64,000 bases of DNA from Streptomyces sp. NRRL B-1347 (GTDB lineage Bacteria; Actinomycetota; Actinomycetes; Streptomycetales; Streptomycetaceae): the NCBI RefSeq assembly GCF_000720325.1, contig NZ_JOJM01000019.1, positions 95,290 to 159,289 on the forward strand, read 5' to 3'. Every line of letters starts with the position of its first letter. The first letter of the stretch is position 1. Below, in pieces: positions 7,433-15,766 of the stretch. The position numbers and the translations under genes were made by a program. The notes beneath the pieces are model-generated. The model made no database searches, was not told the DNA's origin, and saw nothing but the letters and a program-made list of their open reading frames with translations.

Positions 7433-8598
7433 ACGCGGTCGTGGGCGCGCGCATGCTGGACGGCGTACGCCAGTGGCTCGCGGCGAACGGCACGGAGCCG
7501 ACCCCGGCCCGGGTCGCCGAAGCACTGCGGGCGCAGGCAGGCGTCCTGGGGGACGCCGAAGTCCTGGGGGCGGCAGAGCAGCTGCGCTCCGAGCTCGTGG
7601 GCGCGGGCCCGCTGGAGCCCCTGCTCGCGGACCCTTCGGTGACCGATGTGCTGGTGTCCGCGCCCGACCGGGTGTGGGTGGACCGGGGCGGCGGCCTGGA
7701 GCTCACAGACGTGGCCTTCCGGGACGCGGCGGCCGTGCGGCGGCTCGCCCAGCGCCTCGCGGCGGTCGCGGGACGGCGCCTGGACGACGCGCGGCCCTGG
7801 GCGGACGCCCGCCTTCCGGACGGCACCCGGCTGCACGCCGTCCTGCCCCCGGTTGCCGTCGGCTCGGCGTGCCTGTCGCTGCGGGTCGTGCGGCCGCGGG
7901 CTTTCACCCTCGCGGAGCTGACCGCGGCGGGCACGGTGCCGCCCGGCGGCGAGCGCTTCCTGCGCGCCCTGCTCGACGCCCGCCTGTCGTACGTGATCAG
8001 CGGCGGCACGGGCAGCGGCAAGACCACGCTCCTGAGCACCCTCCTCGGCCTGGTCGGCCCGGGGGAGCGGATCGTGCTCGCCGAGGACTCCGCCGAGCTG
8101 CGCCCCGAGCACCCCCATGTGGTGCGCTTGGAGACCCGGCAGGCGAACCAGGAGGGCGCGGGCTCCGTCGGCCTCGACGACTTGGTCCGCCAAGCCCTGC
8201 GGATGCGACCCGACCGGCTCGTCGTGGGCGAGGTGCGAGGCCCGGAGGTGGTGCATCTGCTGGCCGCGCTCAATACGGGCCACGAGGGCGGCTGCGGCAC
8301 GCTGCACGCGAACGCCGCGGCGGACGTCCCGGCCCGTCTGGAGGCCCTGGGCACGGCTGCCGGGCTCGACCGCGCGGCCCTGCACAGCCAGGTGGCGGCC
8401 GCGCTCTCGGTGGTCATCCATCTCGCGCGGGACCGGGCCGGGCGCCGCCGCGTTGCCGAGGTGCACGTCCTGGAGCGGGACGCCACGGGGCTTGTGGCGA
8501 CGGTGCCCGCGCTGCGGTGGGGCGAGCGCGGCTTCGTCCAGGAGCGCGGCTGGCGGCGGTTGAGCGCCCTGCTCGGGAGCCGGGGTGAGACCGCATGA
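7429..8598 (+). CDS. tadA: TadA/VirB11-type secretion ATPase
   Basis: The 389-residue product has Walker A GGTGSGKTT in the C-terminal half (near residue 188), an Asp/His-box region DSAELRPEHPHVVRLETR, Walker B-like DRLVVGEVRGPEV and the TLHAN motif. All are typical of type II/IV secretion hexameric ATPases. TadA powers assembly of Flp-type pili at the inner face of the membrane. Start overlaps ssd (ATGA) and stop overlaps tadB (ATGA), so the genes are tightly coupled. Length and motifs are complete. Confidence 0.95.
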   Translation: MNAVVGARMLDGVRQWLAANGTEPTPARVAEALRAQAGVLGDAEVLGAAEQLRSELVGAGPLEPLLADPSVTDVLVSAPDRVWVDRGGGLELTDVAFRDAAAVRRLAQRLAAVAGRRLDDARPWADARLPDGTRLHAVLPPVAVGSACLSLRVVRPRAFTLAELTAAGTVPPGGERFLRALLDARLSYVISGGTGSGKTTLLSTLLGLVGPGERIVLAEDSAELRPEHPHVVRLETRQANQEGAGSVGLDDLVRQALRMRPDRLVVGEVRGPEVVHLLAALNTGHEGGCGTLHANAAADVPARLEALGTAAGLDRAALHSQVAAALSVVIHLARDRAGRRRVAEVHVLERDATGLVATVPALRWGERGFVQERGWRRLSALLGSRGETA

Positions 8599-9488
8599 GC
8601 GCGGCGATGGCCTGGGGCGCGGCACTGTGCGCGGGCGGGTCGGTATGGCTCCTGGGCGGACGATCCCGGGCCCGGGAGCTGAGGCGGGCCAGGGCGGCGC
8701 TCGCGGCGCCCGGGTCGGTGGTCCCCGGGTCGGCTTGGCGCCGGGCTGCCGCCGGGGCGCGCGAGCGGCTCGCCGGCCGCGTGGGACCTGAAGCGTGGGT
8801 CCTGGTGGGCGGATTGGCCGTCGCGATCCTGGGCGAATCGGTGGTGCCGCTCGTCGCGGGGGCGGTCGGCGTGCCACTGGCCGGGCGGCTGCGCAGAGCC
8901 CGGGAGGCCCGCCGGGAGCGGGAGCGGCGGGCGGACGCGGTGATCGCCTTGTGCGGGGCGCTCGCGGGCGAGGTGCGCGCGGGACGGCAGCCGGGGGAGG
9001 CGCTGCGGACGGCCACGGAAGCCACGGAGCCCATGGCCATCGGTCGGGCCACAGGCCGGGAGCTCGGCGGGGAGCGGGCCGGGGTGCTCGCGGCGGCGCG
9101 GTTCGGCGGGGATGTGCCCGGGGCGCTGCGGGAGGCCGCGCGGGAACCCGGCGGGGAGGGGCTCCTGGGGCTCGCGGCCTGCTGGCGGGTCGCCGTCGAC
9201 CGGGGCGCGGGCCTCGCGACGGGCCTGGAGCGCCTGGAAGGCGCCCTGCGCGCCGAGCGAGATCAACGGTCCGATCTTCGAGCCCAGTTGGCGGGCGCCC
9301 GCTCGACGGCCGTACTGCTAGCCGGACTTCCCGCACTCGGCCTGCTGATGGGCGCCGCGCTCGGCGCCCGGCCGCTGCGGGTGCTGCTGCACACGGGAGC
9401 GGGGTTCGGGTGCCTCCTCGTGGGCGGACTCCTGGAGGGCGCGGGCGCCTGGTGGGCGCTGCGGATCATGCGGAAGGCGGAGGGGTGA
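8595..9488 (+). CDS. tadB: TadB-type inner-membrane platform protein
   Basis: The 297-residue product has an N-terminal hydrophobic segment, a pair of segments near residues 70-100 (VGGLAVAILGESVVPLVAGA), an Arg-rich cytoplasmic region (RRAREARRERERRADAV), and a C-terminal hydrophobic block ending in a basic tail. This matches the type II secretion F-domain platform proteins that pair with TadA. It overlaps both neighbours, with tadA by ATGA and with tadC by one base. Confidence 0.88.
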   Translation: MSAAMAWGAALCAGGSVWLLGGRSRARELRRARAALAAPGSVVPGSAWRRAAAGARERLAGRVGPEAWVLVGGLAVAILGESVVPLVAGAVGVPLAGRLRRAREARRERERRADAVIALCGALAGEVRAGRQPGEALRTATEATEPMAIGRATGRELGGERAGVLAAARFGGDVPGALREAAREPGGEGLLGLAACWRVAVDRGAGLATGLERLEGALRAERDQRSDLRAQLAGARSTAVLLAGLPALGLLMGAALGARPLRVLLHTGAGFGCLLVGGLLEGAGAWWALRIMRKAEG

Positions 9489-10303
9489 TGGGCGAGGCCG
9501 AGGTTTTCCACAGGCTGGGGGTGGCCCTGTGGTCGGCGGTGGCGGTGTGGTGGCTGGTCCTCGTGACAGCGATGGCCCGACGCGAACGGGCCCTGGGCGG
9601 AAGGGTGGTGGCGGTTCTGGGGGAGCGCGGACGGCCGGGCCGGTCCTGGCTGTGGAAGCCCGAGTGGCGCGGGCGGTGGCGTGGCGGGCTGTCCGGGCGG
9701 CGGGACGAGCTCCGCGTGCGGCTCGCCGTGGTCGGAGCGGTCGGAGTCGGCTGGGCGCTGATCGGCGGGGTGACGGGGCTCCTGGTCGGCGCGGGCCTCG
9801 GCTGTGCCGTGGCCCGGATAGGGCGGGGCGGCGGCTTGGAGGCGGAGTTCGACACGGCTGAGGCGGCACGTCAACTGCCCTTGGCGGCCGACCTGGTGGC
9901 GGCGTGCGTGGCCGCCGGGGCCGGGCCGGTCGTGGCGGCCCAGGCCGTCGGGGAGTCACTGCGCGGGCCGGTCGGCGAGCGGCTCGCGTGGGGCGCGGCG
10001 CAGGTGCGGCTCGGCGGGGCGCCCGCGGACGCCTGGCGCCAGTTGAGTGCCGTACCGGGCGCCGGGGCGCTGGCCCGACTCCTGGAGCGGGCGGGTGAGT
10101 CCGGGGCGCCCGCGGCCGACCCCGTGGCCCGCCTCGCGGCGGACTGCCGGGCCGAGAGAGCACGCGAGGCGACCGCCCGGGCGCGCCGGGCCGCGGTCTC
10201 GATGACGGCACCGGTGGGGCTGTGCTTCCTTCCAGCGTTCATCGCCCTCGGAGTGGTGCCGGTGGTCGTGGGCCTCGGGGGAGCACTGCTGAGCGCCCGG
10301 TGA
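9488..10303 (+). CDS. tadC: TadC-type inner-membrane platform protein
   Basis: The 271-residue product starts at ATG 9488 inside TGATG, sharing one base with the tadB stop. It has an N-terminal membrane segment (ALWSAVAVWWLVLVTAMA), a second hydrophobic block near residues 80-110 and a helical F-domain core (AARQLPLAADLVAACVAAGA). It ends with GLCFLPAFIALGVVPVVVG as a membrane hairpin. It is the second platform subunit of the Tad machine. 152 bp separate its stop from the preferred pilin start, and that gap carries repeats. Confidence 0.88.
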   Translation: MGEAEVFHRLGVALWSAVAVWWLVLVTAMARRERALGGRVVAVLGERGRPGRSWLWKPEWRGRWRGGLSGRRDELRVRLAVVGAVGVGWALIGGVTGLLVGAGLGCAVARIGRGGGLEAEFDTAEAARQLPLAADLVAACVAAGAGPVVAAQAVGESLRGPVGERLAWGAAQVRLGGAPADAWRQLSAVPGAGALARLLERAGESGAPAADPVARLAADCRAERAREATARARRAAVSMTAPVGLCFLPAFIALGVVPVVVGLGGALLSAR

Positions 10304-10353
10304 AGGGGCGCCGTCGACCGCACCGACAGGAAGGGCGGAGGTGAGCAAGGACA

Positions 10354-10437
10354 GGAATCTCGAATCTCAACGACACGAATCTCAACGACACGAATCTGAA
10401 CGGCTCGGAACTCAACGACTCGGGCTCAACGAGTCGA
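10354..10437. repeat. Degenerate 15-16-bp direct repeats ahead of the pilin gene
   Basis: Units of the form AATCTCAACGACACG run in tandem: 10363-10377 and 10378-10392 are identical, 10393-10408 and 10409-10424 are diverged 16-mers, and a partial copy follows. A strong ribosome site GGCGGAG with GTG at 10341 lies just before the array, but its frame does not match the pilin. Insertion of 16-bp rather than 15-bp units would shift frame. The array may therefore have cut an older start off from the gene. Confidence 0.75.
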
Positions 10438-10455
10438 CATCTCATGGGGGTTGTC

Positions 10456-10741
<286 letters not shown>

Positions 10742-10755
<14 letters not shown>

Positions 10756-11179
10756 GGCCGGGACGGACGGAGACGGCGTCACGGGCCTGGCTGACGGAGG
10801 GCCCGGGAAGCGGGGCGACGCCGGGTTCGTGACGGCGGAGGCGGCCGTGGTCCTGCCGACCCTGGTGCTGTTCACGATGGGGCTCTTGTGGGTCCTCATG
10901 ACCGCGTCCGCGCAGATCCAGTGCGTGGACGCGGCCCGGGCCGGGGCCCGTGCGATGGCGCGCCAGGACCCGCAGGGCACGGCCGTGGCGGCGGCCCGGC
11001 AGGCGGCGCCACGCGGGGCACAGGTCGCAGTGCGCAGGGACGGGGACTTGGTGCGGGTCGAGGTGGTGGCGCCGTCACCGGGGCCGCGGCCCTTGGGGCT
11101 CGGAGTGCGGCTGCGCGCGGAGGCCGTGGCGCTGGCGGAGGACGCGGTGGGGGCGGGCACTGTGGGGGTGGGCACGTGA
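10742..11179 (+). CDS. TadE-like pseudopilin
   Basis: The 145-residue product starts 14 bp before the pilin stop. After a polar leader of about 27 residues comes DAGFVTAEAAVVLPTLVLFT. It has a Gly cleavage site, Glu at +5 and a hydrophobic helix, the TadE signature of minor pseudopilins. The rest is a small soluble domain. It is expected to be processed by the same prepilin peptidase and to help pilus assembly. Its stop overlaps the GTG of the next gene. Confidence 0.85.
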
Positions 11180-11727
11180 GACGGGCCGGATCGTGGGCGG
11201 ACCGCAGCGGTGCCCCGGCGGTCCGAGGGGGCGCGTGGGCGGACCGGGGTGCGGCCACGGTGTGGGTGGTGGTCGTCCTGGCCGTGCTGTGCGTGGTCAC
11301 CGGTGCCGTCCTGGCGATGGGCCAGGTGGTGGTCGCCCGGCACCGGGCGGGCGGCGCCGCCGACTTGGCCGCGCTCGCGGCGGCGGACCACTGGATGTCT
11401 GGTCCCGACGACGCCTGCGCACGGGCCGGCCGGGTGGCGCGGGCGCAGGGCACGCGGATCGTGCGGTGCGAGGTCCGGGGCCAGGTGTCGGACGTGACGG
11501 CGGCGGCGGAGCTCGGGCCGTTCACGACGGAGGTCAGGTCGCGGGCAGGGCCTGCGATGCCGACGGGACTCACGAGGCCCACAGGGGCTGGGGGCCTCAC
11601 AGGCCCTGTGAGGCCCCCGGGGCCCATGAGGCCTCCCGGGGCGCCTGGGCACGGCTCGGCCGACGCACCTCGGAAGGACCCAGCTGATGGACCCGGGCAG
11701 GGCCCATACGACGCATCCGGGCCCCGC
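11176..11727 (+). CDS. Second TadE-like protein (Rv3654c type); stop codon lost
   Basis: GTG 11176 overlaps the previous stop (GTGA). The conserved part is about 125 residues: a short leader, DRGAATVWVVVVLAVLCVVT as membrane helix, then ARHRAGGAADLAALAAADHW and a region with two Cys (DACARAG, IVRCEV). This is the TadE-like family found beside this helicase in actinobacteria. After about 11570 the sequence becomes Pro/Gly/Thr repeats of collagen-like composition, and no stop occurs. The frame stays open to 13800, antisense to the helicase gene. The coordinates given stop where the helicase begins. The real protein may end earlier through a frameshift (the neighbouring frame stops at 11687) or run on. 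Confidence 0.6.
11590..11618 (+). terminator. Terminator-like hairpin inside the extended TadE-like frame
   Basis: GGGGGCCTCACAG and its exact complement form a 13-bp stem around a 3-nt loop. A terminator here suggests that the Tad operon originally ended just before it, which supports loss of the stop codon of the TadE-like gene. Confidence 0.7.
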
Positions 11728-14181
11728 TCAGTCGGCGGGCGCGTCCTTCAGGAGGGTGGTGAGCAGGCGGATCGCACCGCGCTTGTGCAGGGGGTCGTTG
11801 CCGTTGCCGCACTTGGGGGACTGGATGCACGACGGGCACCCGGCCTCGCACTCGCAGGAGGCGATGGCCTCGCGGGTGGCGGTGAGCCAGGCGCGGGCGG
11901 TGTGGAAGGCGCGCTCGGCGAACCCGGCACCCCCGGGATGGCCGTCGTAGACGAAGACCGTGGGGAGCAGGGTGTCCGGGTGCAGCGGCACGGAGACGCC
12001 GCCGATGTCCCAGCGGTCACAGGTGGCGAACAGCGGCAGCATGCCGATGGAGGCGTGCTCGGCGGCGTGCAGGGCGCCGCCGAGGATCTCCGGGTTGATC
12101 CGGGCCGCGTCGAGCTGGTCCTCGGTGACCGTCCACCACACCGCGCGGGTACGCAGGGTGCGCGGCGGCAGGTCCAGCTTGGTCTCGCCGAGCACCTCGC
12201 CCGTGATGAGCTTGCGGCGCAGGAAGGAGACGACCTGGTTGGTGACTTCGACGGAGCCGTAGCAGAGGCGGCCGGGGCCCCAGGGGATCTCGGTGTCGGT
12301 GTCGAGGACGGAGATGGCGGTGGTGTCGCGGGCGGTCGTCGAGTAGGGCGGGACGGCCTCCTCGACGAGCGCGACGGAGTCCTCCAGGTCCAGGTGGCGC
12401 ACGAGATACGTACGGCCCTGATGGAGGTGGACCGCGCCCTCGTGGACGGTCGTGTGCGCGGCGGAGGCGTCGACGGTGCCGAGCAGCCGTCCCGTGCCCT
12501 CCTCGACGATCTGGACGGGGCGGCCGCCCCCGCCGCGGATGTCCGCGAGGTCGGCGGCGCGCTCGCGCCGGGTCCAGTGCCAGGCCTTCGTGCGGCGGCG
12601 CAGCAGCTTCGCGGCCTCCAGCTGCGGAAGCAGCTCCTCGGCGGCCGGACCGAAGAGCGGGAAGTCCTCCTCGGTAAGGGGAAGTTCCGCCGCGGCGGCG
12701 CACAGGTGGGGCGCGAGGACGTACGGATTGTCGGGGTCGAGGACGGTCGACTCGACGGGCTGGCGGAACAACGCGTCGGGGTGGTGGACGAGATACGTGT
12801 CCAGAGGATCGTCGCGGGCCACCAGCACCGCCAGGGAGCCCTGCCCGGAGCGTCCGGCGCGGCCCGCCTGCTGCCACAGCGAGGCCCGGGTCCCCGGGTA
12901 GCCCGCGATGAGGACGGCGTCCAGACCCGACACGTCCACGCCGAGTTCGAGGGCGGTGGTGGCGGCGAGGCCGAGGAGTTCGCCGGAGTGCAGGGCCTGC
13001 TCCAGGGCGCGGCGTTCCTCGGGGAGATAGCCGCCCCGGTAGGCGGCGACGCGGCGGGCCAGGGAGCGGTCGACCTCGCTGAGGCGCTCCTGGGCGATCA
13101 CGGAGATCAGCTCGGCGCCGCGCCGGGAGCGCACGAAGGCGACGGAGCGGACGCCTTGGACCGTCAGGTCGGTGAGCAGGTCGGCCGTCTCGGCGGTGGC
13201 GGTGCGGCGCACCGGGGCGCCCTTCTCGCCGTGGAGCTCGGTGAGCGGCGGCTCCCAGAGGGCGAAGACGACCTCGCCGCGGGGCGAGCCGTCGTCGGCG
13301 ACCTCGGTGACGGGCAGGCCGGTCAGGCGCCGCGCGGCCACGGCGGGCTCCGCGGCGGTGGCGGAGGCGAGGAGGAAGACGGGCTCGGAGCCGTAGCGGG
13401 CGCACAAGCGACGCAGGCGACGCAGGACTTGGGCGACGTGCGAGCCGAAGACGCCGCGGTAGGTGTGGCACTCGTCGATGACGACGTAGCGCAGGGCCCG
13501 CAGGAAGGAGGACCAGCGGGGGTGGGACGGGAGGATGCCGCGGTGCAGCATGTCGGGGTTGGTCAGGACGTAGTTGGCGTACTGGCGCACCCACTCGCGT
13601 TCCTCGACGGGGGTGTCGCCGTCGTACACGGCGGCCCTGACGGCGGTGCCGAGCGGTTCAGCCAGGGCGCGCACGGCGCGGCGCTGGTCGGCGGCGAGGG
13701 CCTTGGTGGGGGCCAGGTACAGGGCGGTCGTGCCGCGCCCGTTCGCGGCCTCGGAGCCGTCCAGGAGGGCGGAGAGCACCGGTGTGAGATATGCCAATGA
13801 CTTGCCGGACGCGGTGCCGGTGGCGACGACGACGGATTCGCCGTCCAGCGCGTGTTCGGCGGCCCGTGCCTGGTGGGCCCAGGGGTGCTCGATTCCGGCC
13901 TTCCGGACGGCGGCGACGACCTCGGAGCGGATGCGATCGGGCCAGACGGCATACCGGGCCGCCCTCGGGGGCAGGTGCTCCGTATGAGTGACGCGCGCAG
14001 CTCGGCTCGGCCCCGTGGTCAGTCGGTCCAGGACCGACCGCGGGGAGACGCGGGCCGGGGTGTCCGCCGAGGGTCTTCCGGAAGGGGAAATGTTGGCCAT
14101 CGGCATCGAGTGTGTCACTGGCGGGATGGACAATGGTCCGAAGGCGTCGTGCACGCCTGCCCGTAAGTGATTGAATGCCAT
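11728..14181 (-). CDS. DEAD/DEAH-box helicase with C-terminal Zn cluster (DUF1998 type)
   Basis: The product is 817 residues from ATG 14181. Walker A is GTASGKSLAY, motif II is VIDECHTYRG, and a helicase C domain includes GLAATTALELGVDVSGLD and QQAGRAGRSGQG. The C-terminus has ECEAGCPSCIQSPKC, a four-Cys metal-binding cluster typical of the MrfA/Hrq1-like group implicated in DNA repair. I chose this start because upstream sequence is antisense to bldG. Codon 6 is TTA, the rare leucine codon read by bldA tRNA in Streptomyces. A later ATG would avoid it. Conserved neighbourhood: Tad operon on one side, bldG on the other. Confidence 0.92.
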   Translation of the reverse strand: MAFNHLRAGVHDAFGPLSIPPVTHSMPMANISPSGRPSADTPARVSPRSVLDRLTTGPSRAARVTHTEHLPPRAARYAVWPDRIRSEVVAAVRKAGIEHPWAHQARAAEHALDGESVVVATGTASGKSLAYLTPVLSALLDGSEAANGRGTTALYLAPTKALAADQRRAVRALAEPLGTAVRAAVYDGDTPVEEREWVRQYANYVLTNPDMLHRGILPSHPRWSSFLRALRYVVIDECHTYRGVFGSHVAQVLRRLRRLCARYGSEPVFLLASATAAEPAVAARRLTGLPVTEVADDGSPRGEVVFALWEPPLTELHGEKGAPVRRTATAETADLLTDLTVQGVRSVAFVRSRRGAELISVIAQERLSEVDRSLARRVAAYRGGYLPEERRALEQALHSGELLGLAATTALELGVDVSGLDAVLIAGYPGTRASLWQQAGRAGRSGQGSLAVLVARDDPLDTYLVHHPDALFRQPVESTVLDPDNPYVLAPHLCAAAAELPLTEEDFPLFGPAAEELLPQLEAAKLLRRRTKAWHWTRRERAADLADIRGGGGRPVQIVEEGTGRLLGTVDASAAHTTVHEGAVHLHQGRTYLVRHLDLEDSVALVEEAVPPYSTTARDTTAISVLDTDTEIPWGPGRLCYGSVEVTNQVVSFLRRKLITGEVLGETKLDLPPRTLRTRAVWWTVTEDQLDAARINPEILGGALHAAEHASIGMLPLFATCDRWDIGGVSVPLHPDTLLPTVFVYDGHPGGAGFAERAFHTARAWLTATREAIASCECEAGCPSCIQSPKCGNGNDPLHKRGAIRLLTTLLKDAPAD

Positions 14182-14262
14182 CGCGGCTGGCGATCCGTCC
14201 CGGGGGCGTGGGCCGAGGTGTCCCGAGGGGCGACCGCTCGATAGCAAGGTGCTGGAGGATCC

Positions 14263-14604
14263 GTGGACCTGTCTCTGTCGACCCGTACCGTCGGCGATCG
14301 TACGGTCGTCGAGGTCGGTGGCGAAATCGATGTTTATACCGCGCCCAAGCTGCGCGAGCAGTTGGTCGAGTTGGTGAACGACGGCAGTTTCCATCTCGTC
14401 GTCGACATGGAGCGCGTGGACTTCCTCGACTCCACCGGACTCGGCGTGCTGGTCGGTGGCCTGAAGCGGGTGCGTGCCCATGAGGGCTCGCTGCGCCTGG
14501 TGTGCAACCAGGAGCGCATTCTCAAGATCTTCCGCATCACCGGCCTGACCAAGGTGTTCCCGATCCACACCTCGGTCGACGAAGCGGTCGCGGCCACCGA
14601 CTGA
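14263..14604 (+). CDS. bldG: Anti-sigma-factor antagonist BldG
   Basis: The 113-residue product starts at GTG 14263, preceded by CTGGAGGATCC. It is a single STAS domain with [14 protein letters not shown] and the phosphorylation loop [13 protein letters not shown]. Ser57 sits in the place of the phosphorylated serine known for BldG. From memory it is nearly identical to S. coelicolor BldG, which is required for aerial mycelium formation and antibiotic production and works in a partner-switching system with anti-sigma factors. The gene is followed after 117 bp by its classic partner gene. Promoters must lie within the 81-bp gap and the start of the divergent helicase gene. Confidence 0.97.
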   Translation: MDLSLSTRTVGDRTVVEVGGEIDVYTAPKLREQLVELVNDGSFHLVVDMERVDFLDSTGLGVLVGGLKRVRAHEGSLRLVCNQERILKIFRITGLTKVFPIHTSVDEAVAATD

Positions 14605-14664
14605 GCTGGCAGCCCCGGCAGGTCCGGGGTTCCGGGCTCCGTCCCGGAGTGGCAGTACGGCGGG

Positions 14665-14687
14665 GGGCCGGGCCGACGGCCCGGCCC
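14665..14687 (+). terminator. Intercistronic hairpin between bldG and its partner gene
   Basis: GGGCCGGGCC and its exact complement make a 10-bp stem around GAC. bldG of S. coelicolor is known to give both a monocistronic and a two-gene transcript. This hairpin is the natural candidate for partial termination. Confidence 0.7.
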
Positions 14688-14721
14688 TTCGACAGCACGC
14701 GTGTATGTCCGAGGGGGATGC

Positions 14722-15141
14722 ATGGCCACCGTTGAACTCCGCTTCAGCGCGCTGCCCGAGCACGTCAGGACCGCCCGACTGGTGGCGGCCGCGGTGGCGC
14801 GACGGGCCGGAGTGGACGAGGCCGTTCTCGACGAGGTCAGGCTCGCGGTCGGCGAGGCCTGCACCCGTGCCGTGGGTCTGCATCAGGCTGCCGGGATCAC
14901 CGCGCCCGTGCGCGTCGCGCTGGTCGAGGAGGAGAAGCAGTTCTCCATCGAGGTCGGTGACGAGGCGCCCCGCGTCGTGCCCGCGGCCGTGGCGGGCGGT
15001 CGGCCCGGCGCCGAGGACCCGGAGGCCGAGGGCGAGGACGAGATGGGGCTCGCGGTGATCAGCGGCCTCGTCGACGACGTGGAAGTCACGGCCGACGAGG
15101 CCGGCGGCCTGATCCGCATGAGCTGGCCCACGACGCCCTAG
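14722..15141 (+). CDS. SpoIIAB/RsbW-like regulatory protein with degenerate ATP site (bldG partner)
   Basis: The product is 139 residues from ATG 14722, with GAGGGGG as ribosome site. EVRLAVGEACTRAV matches the N-box of GHKL anti-sigma kinases, with Arg where the Mg-coordinating Asn is expected. The G1 region reads DEAPRVVP, without the Asp-x-Gly-x-Gly pattern, while EMGLAVISGLVDDVEV resembles G2. It is the counterpart of orf3 downstream of bldG in S. coelicolor, a proposed BldG-controlled anti-sigma factor. It may bind partners without being an efficient kinase. The stop codon lies in the first unit of a 19-bp tandem array. Confidence 0.88.
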   Translation: MATVELRFSALPEHVRTARLVAAAVARRAGVDEAVLDEVRLAVGEACTRAVGLHQAAGITAPVRVALVEEEKQFSIEVGDEAPRVVPAAVAGGRPGAEDPEAEGEDEMGLAVISGLVDDVEVTADEAGGLIRMSWPTTP

Positions 15142-15187
15142 CGTCCCCGCGACTCCCTAGCGCCCCCACGCCGCCCTAGCGTCCCGC
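15132..15187. repeat. 19-bp tandem array that includes the stop codon, three copies
   Basis: Units 15132-15150, 15151-15169 and 15170-15187 share CCCTAGCG(T/C)CCC. The TAG in the first unit is the stop codon of the bldG partner gene. The later units are copies of the gene end placed downstream. Confidence 0.8.
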
Positions 15188-15766
15188 GCCGCAACCGCAC
15201 CGTCGGCGACGACGGGGCGCCGCCGAGGGCGCACGGCGCCCCCGCACCCCACCACCCCACAGACGCCTCCTGGATACCCCAGCGGGGCCTCTTGGCATGG
15301 GCTGGCAGCCACCAAGCCAGGGTTCTTTGCCGTAGACCGCCCCAGCGGGGCCTCGCGGCCGTGGACTGGCCCAGTCGGTCCCCCTCAGCCCAAGCGGCCC
15401 CCATCCAGCCACCCGAGCGGCCCCCGGCCAGCCTCCGCTCCGCTCCCCCGACCGGCCCTCAACCGTCTCCCGAGTTACATAAATCTGTTCGCCGTATGCG
15501 TGCGCGCAGTTTCTGTTTGTGTGACAAGTGAGGAAATTGGTGAGCGAGGGGAGCGTGATCAATGGAGGTGGGGGCGGCGAAGTCGGGGCCACCTTCGGCG
15601 TCAATGGTTTTGGGGCATTACCGCTTTCGGGGTCAATCGTCGGGCGCGATCTTTTGAAGATACGCACCTGCGCGCCAATTCCGTTGGCGGCGCACTGTTT
15701 TGATCAGGTCCGGCTCCCTACAATCCGTCCACATCTTGAGCTCAGCCCAAGCGTCAAGGAGGACGA
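15142..15766. promoter_or_regulatory. Long upstream region of the proton pyrophosphatase gene
   Basis: This 625-bp gap has a GC-rich left half with a direct repeat CCCCAGCGGGGCCTC at 15277-15291 and 15340-15354. The right half is AT-richer, including TTACATAAATC near 15475. TACAAT at 15719-15724 is a good -10 box, with a weak -35 (CTGTTT, 15695-15700). It would give a leader of about 36 nt ending in the ribosome site AAGGAGG before ATG 15767. No small gene is convincing. Confidence 0.5.

Noticed and set aside
6562..9336. Reverse-strand open frame of 924 codons
   Set aside because: It is antisense to the Tad operon, is Arg/Pro-rich without motifs, and lacks a ribosome site.
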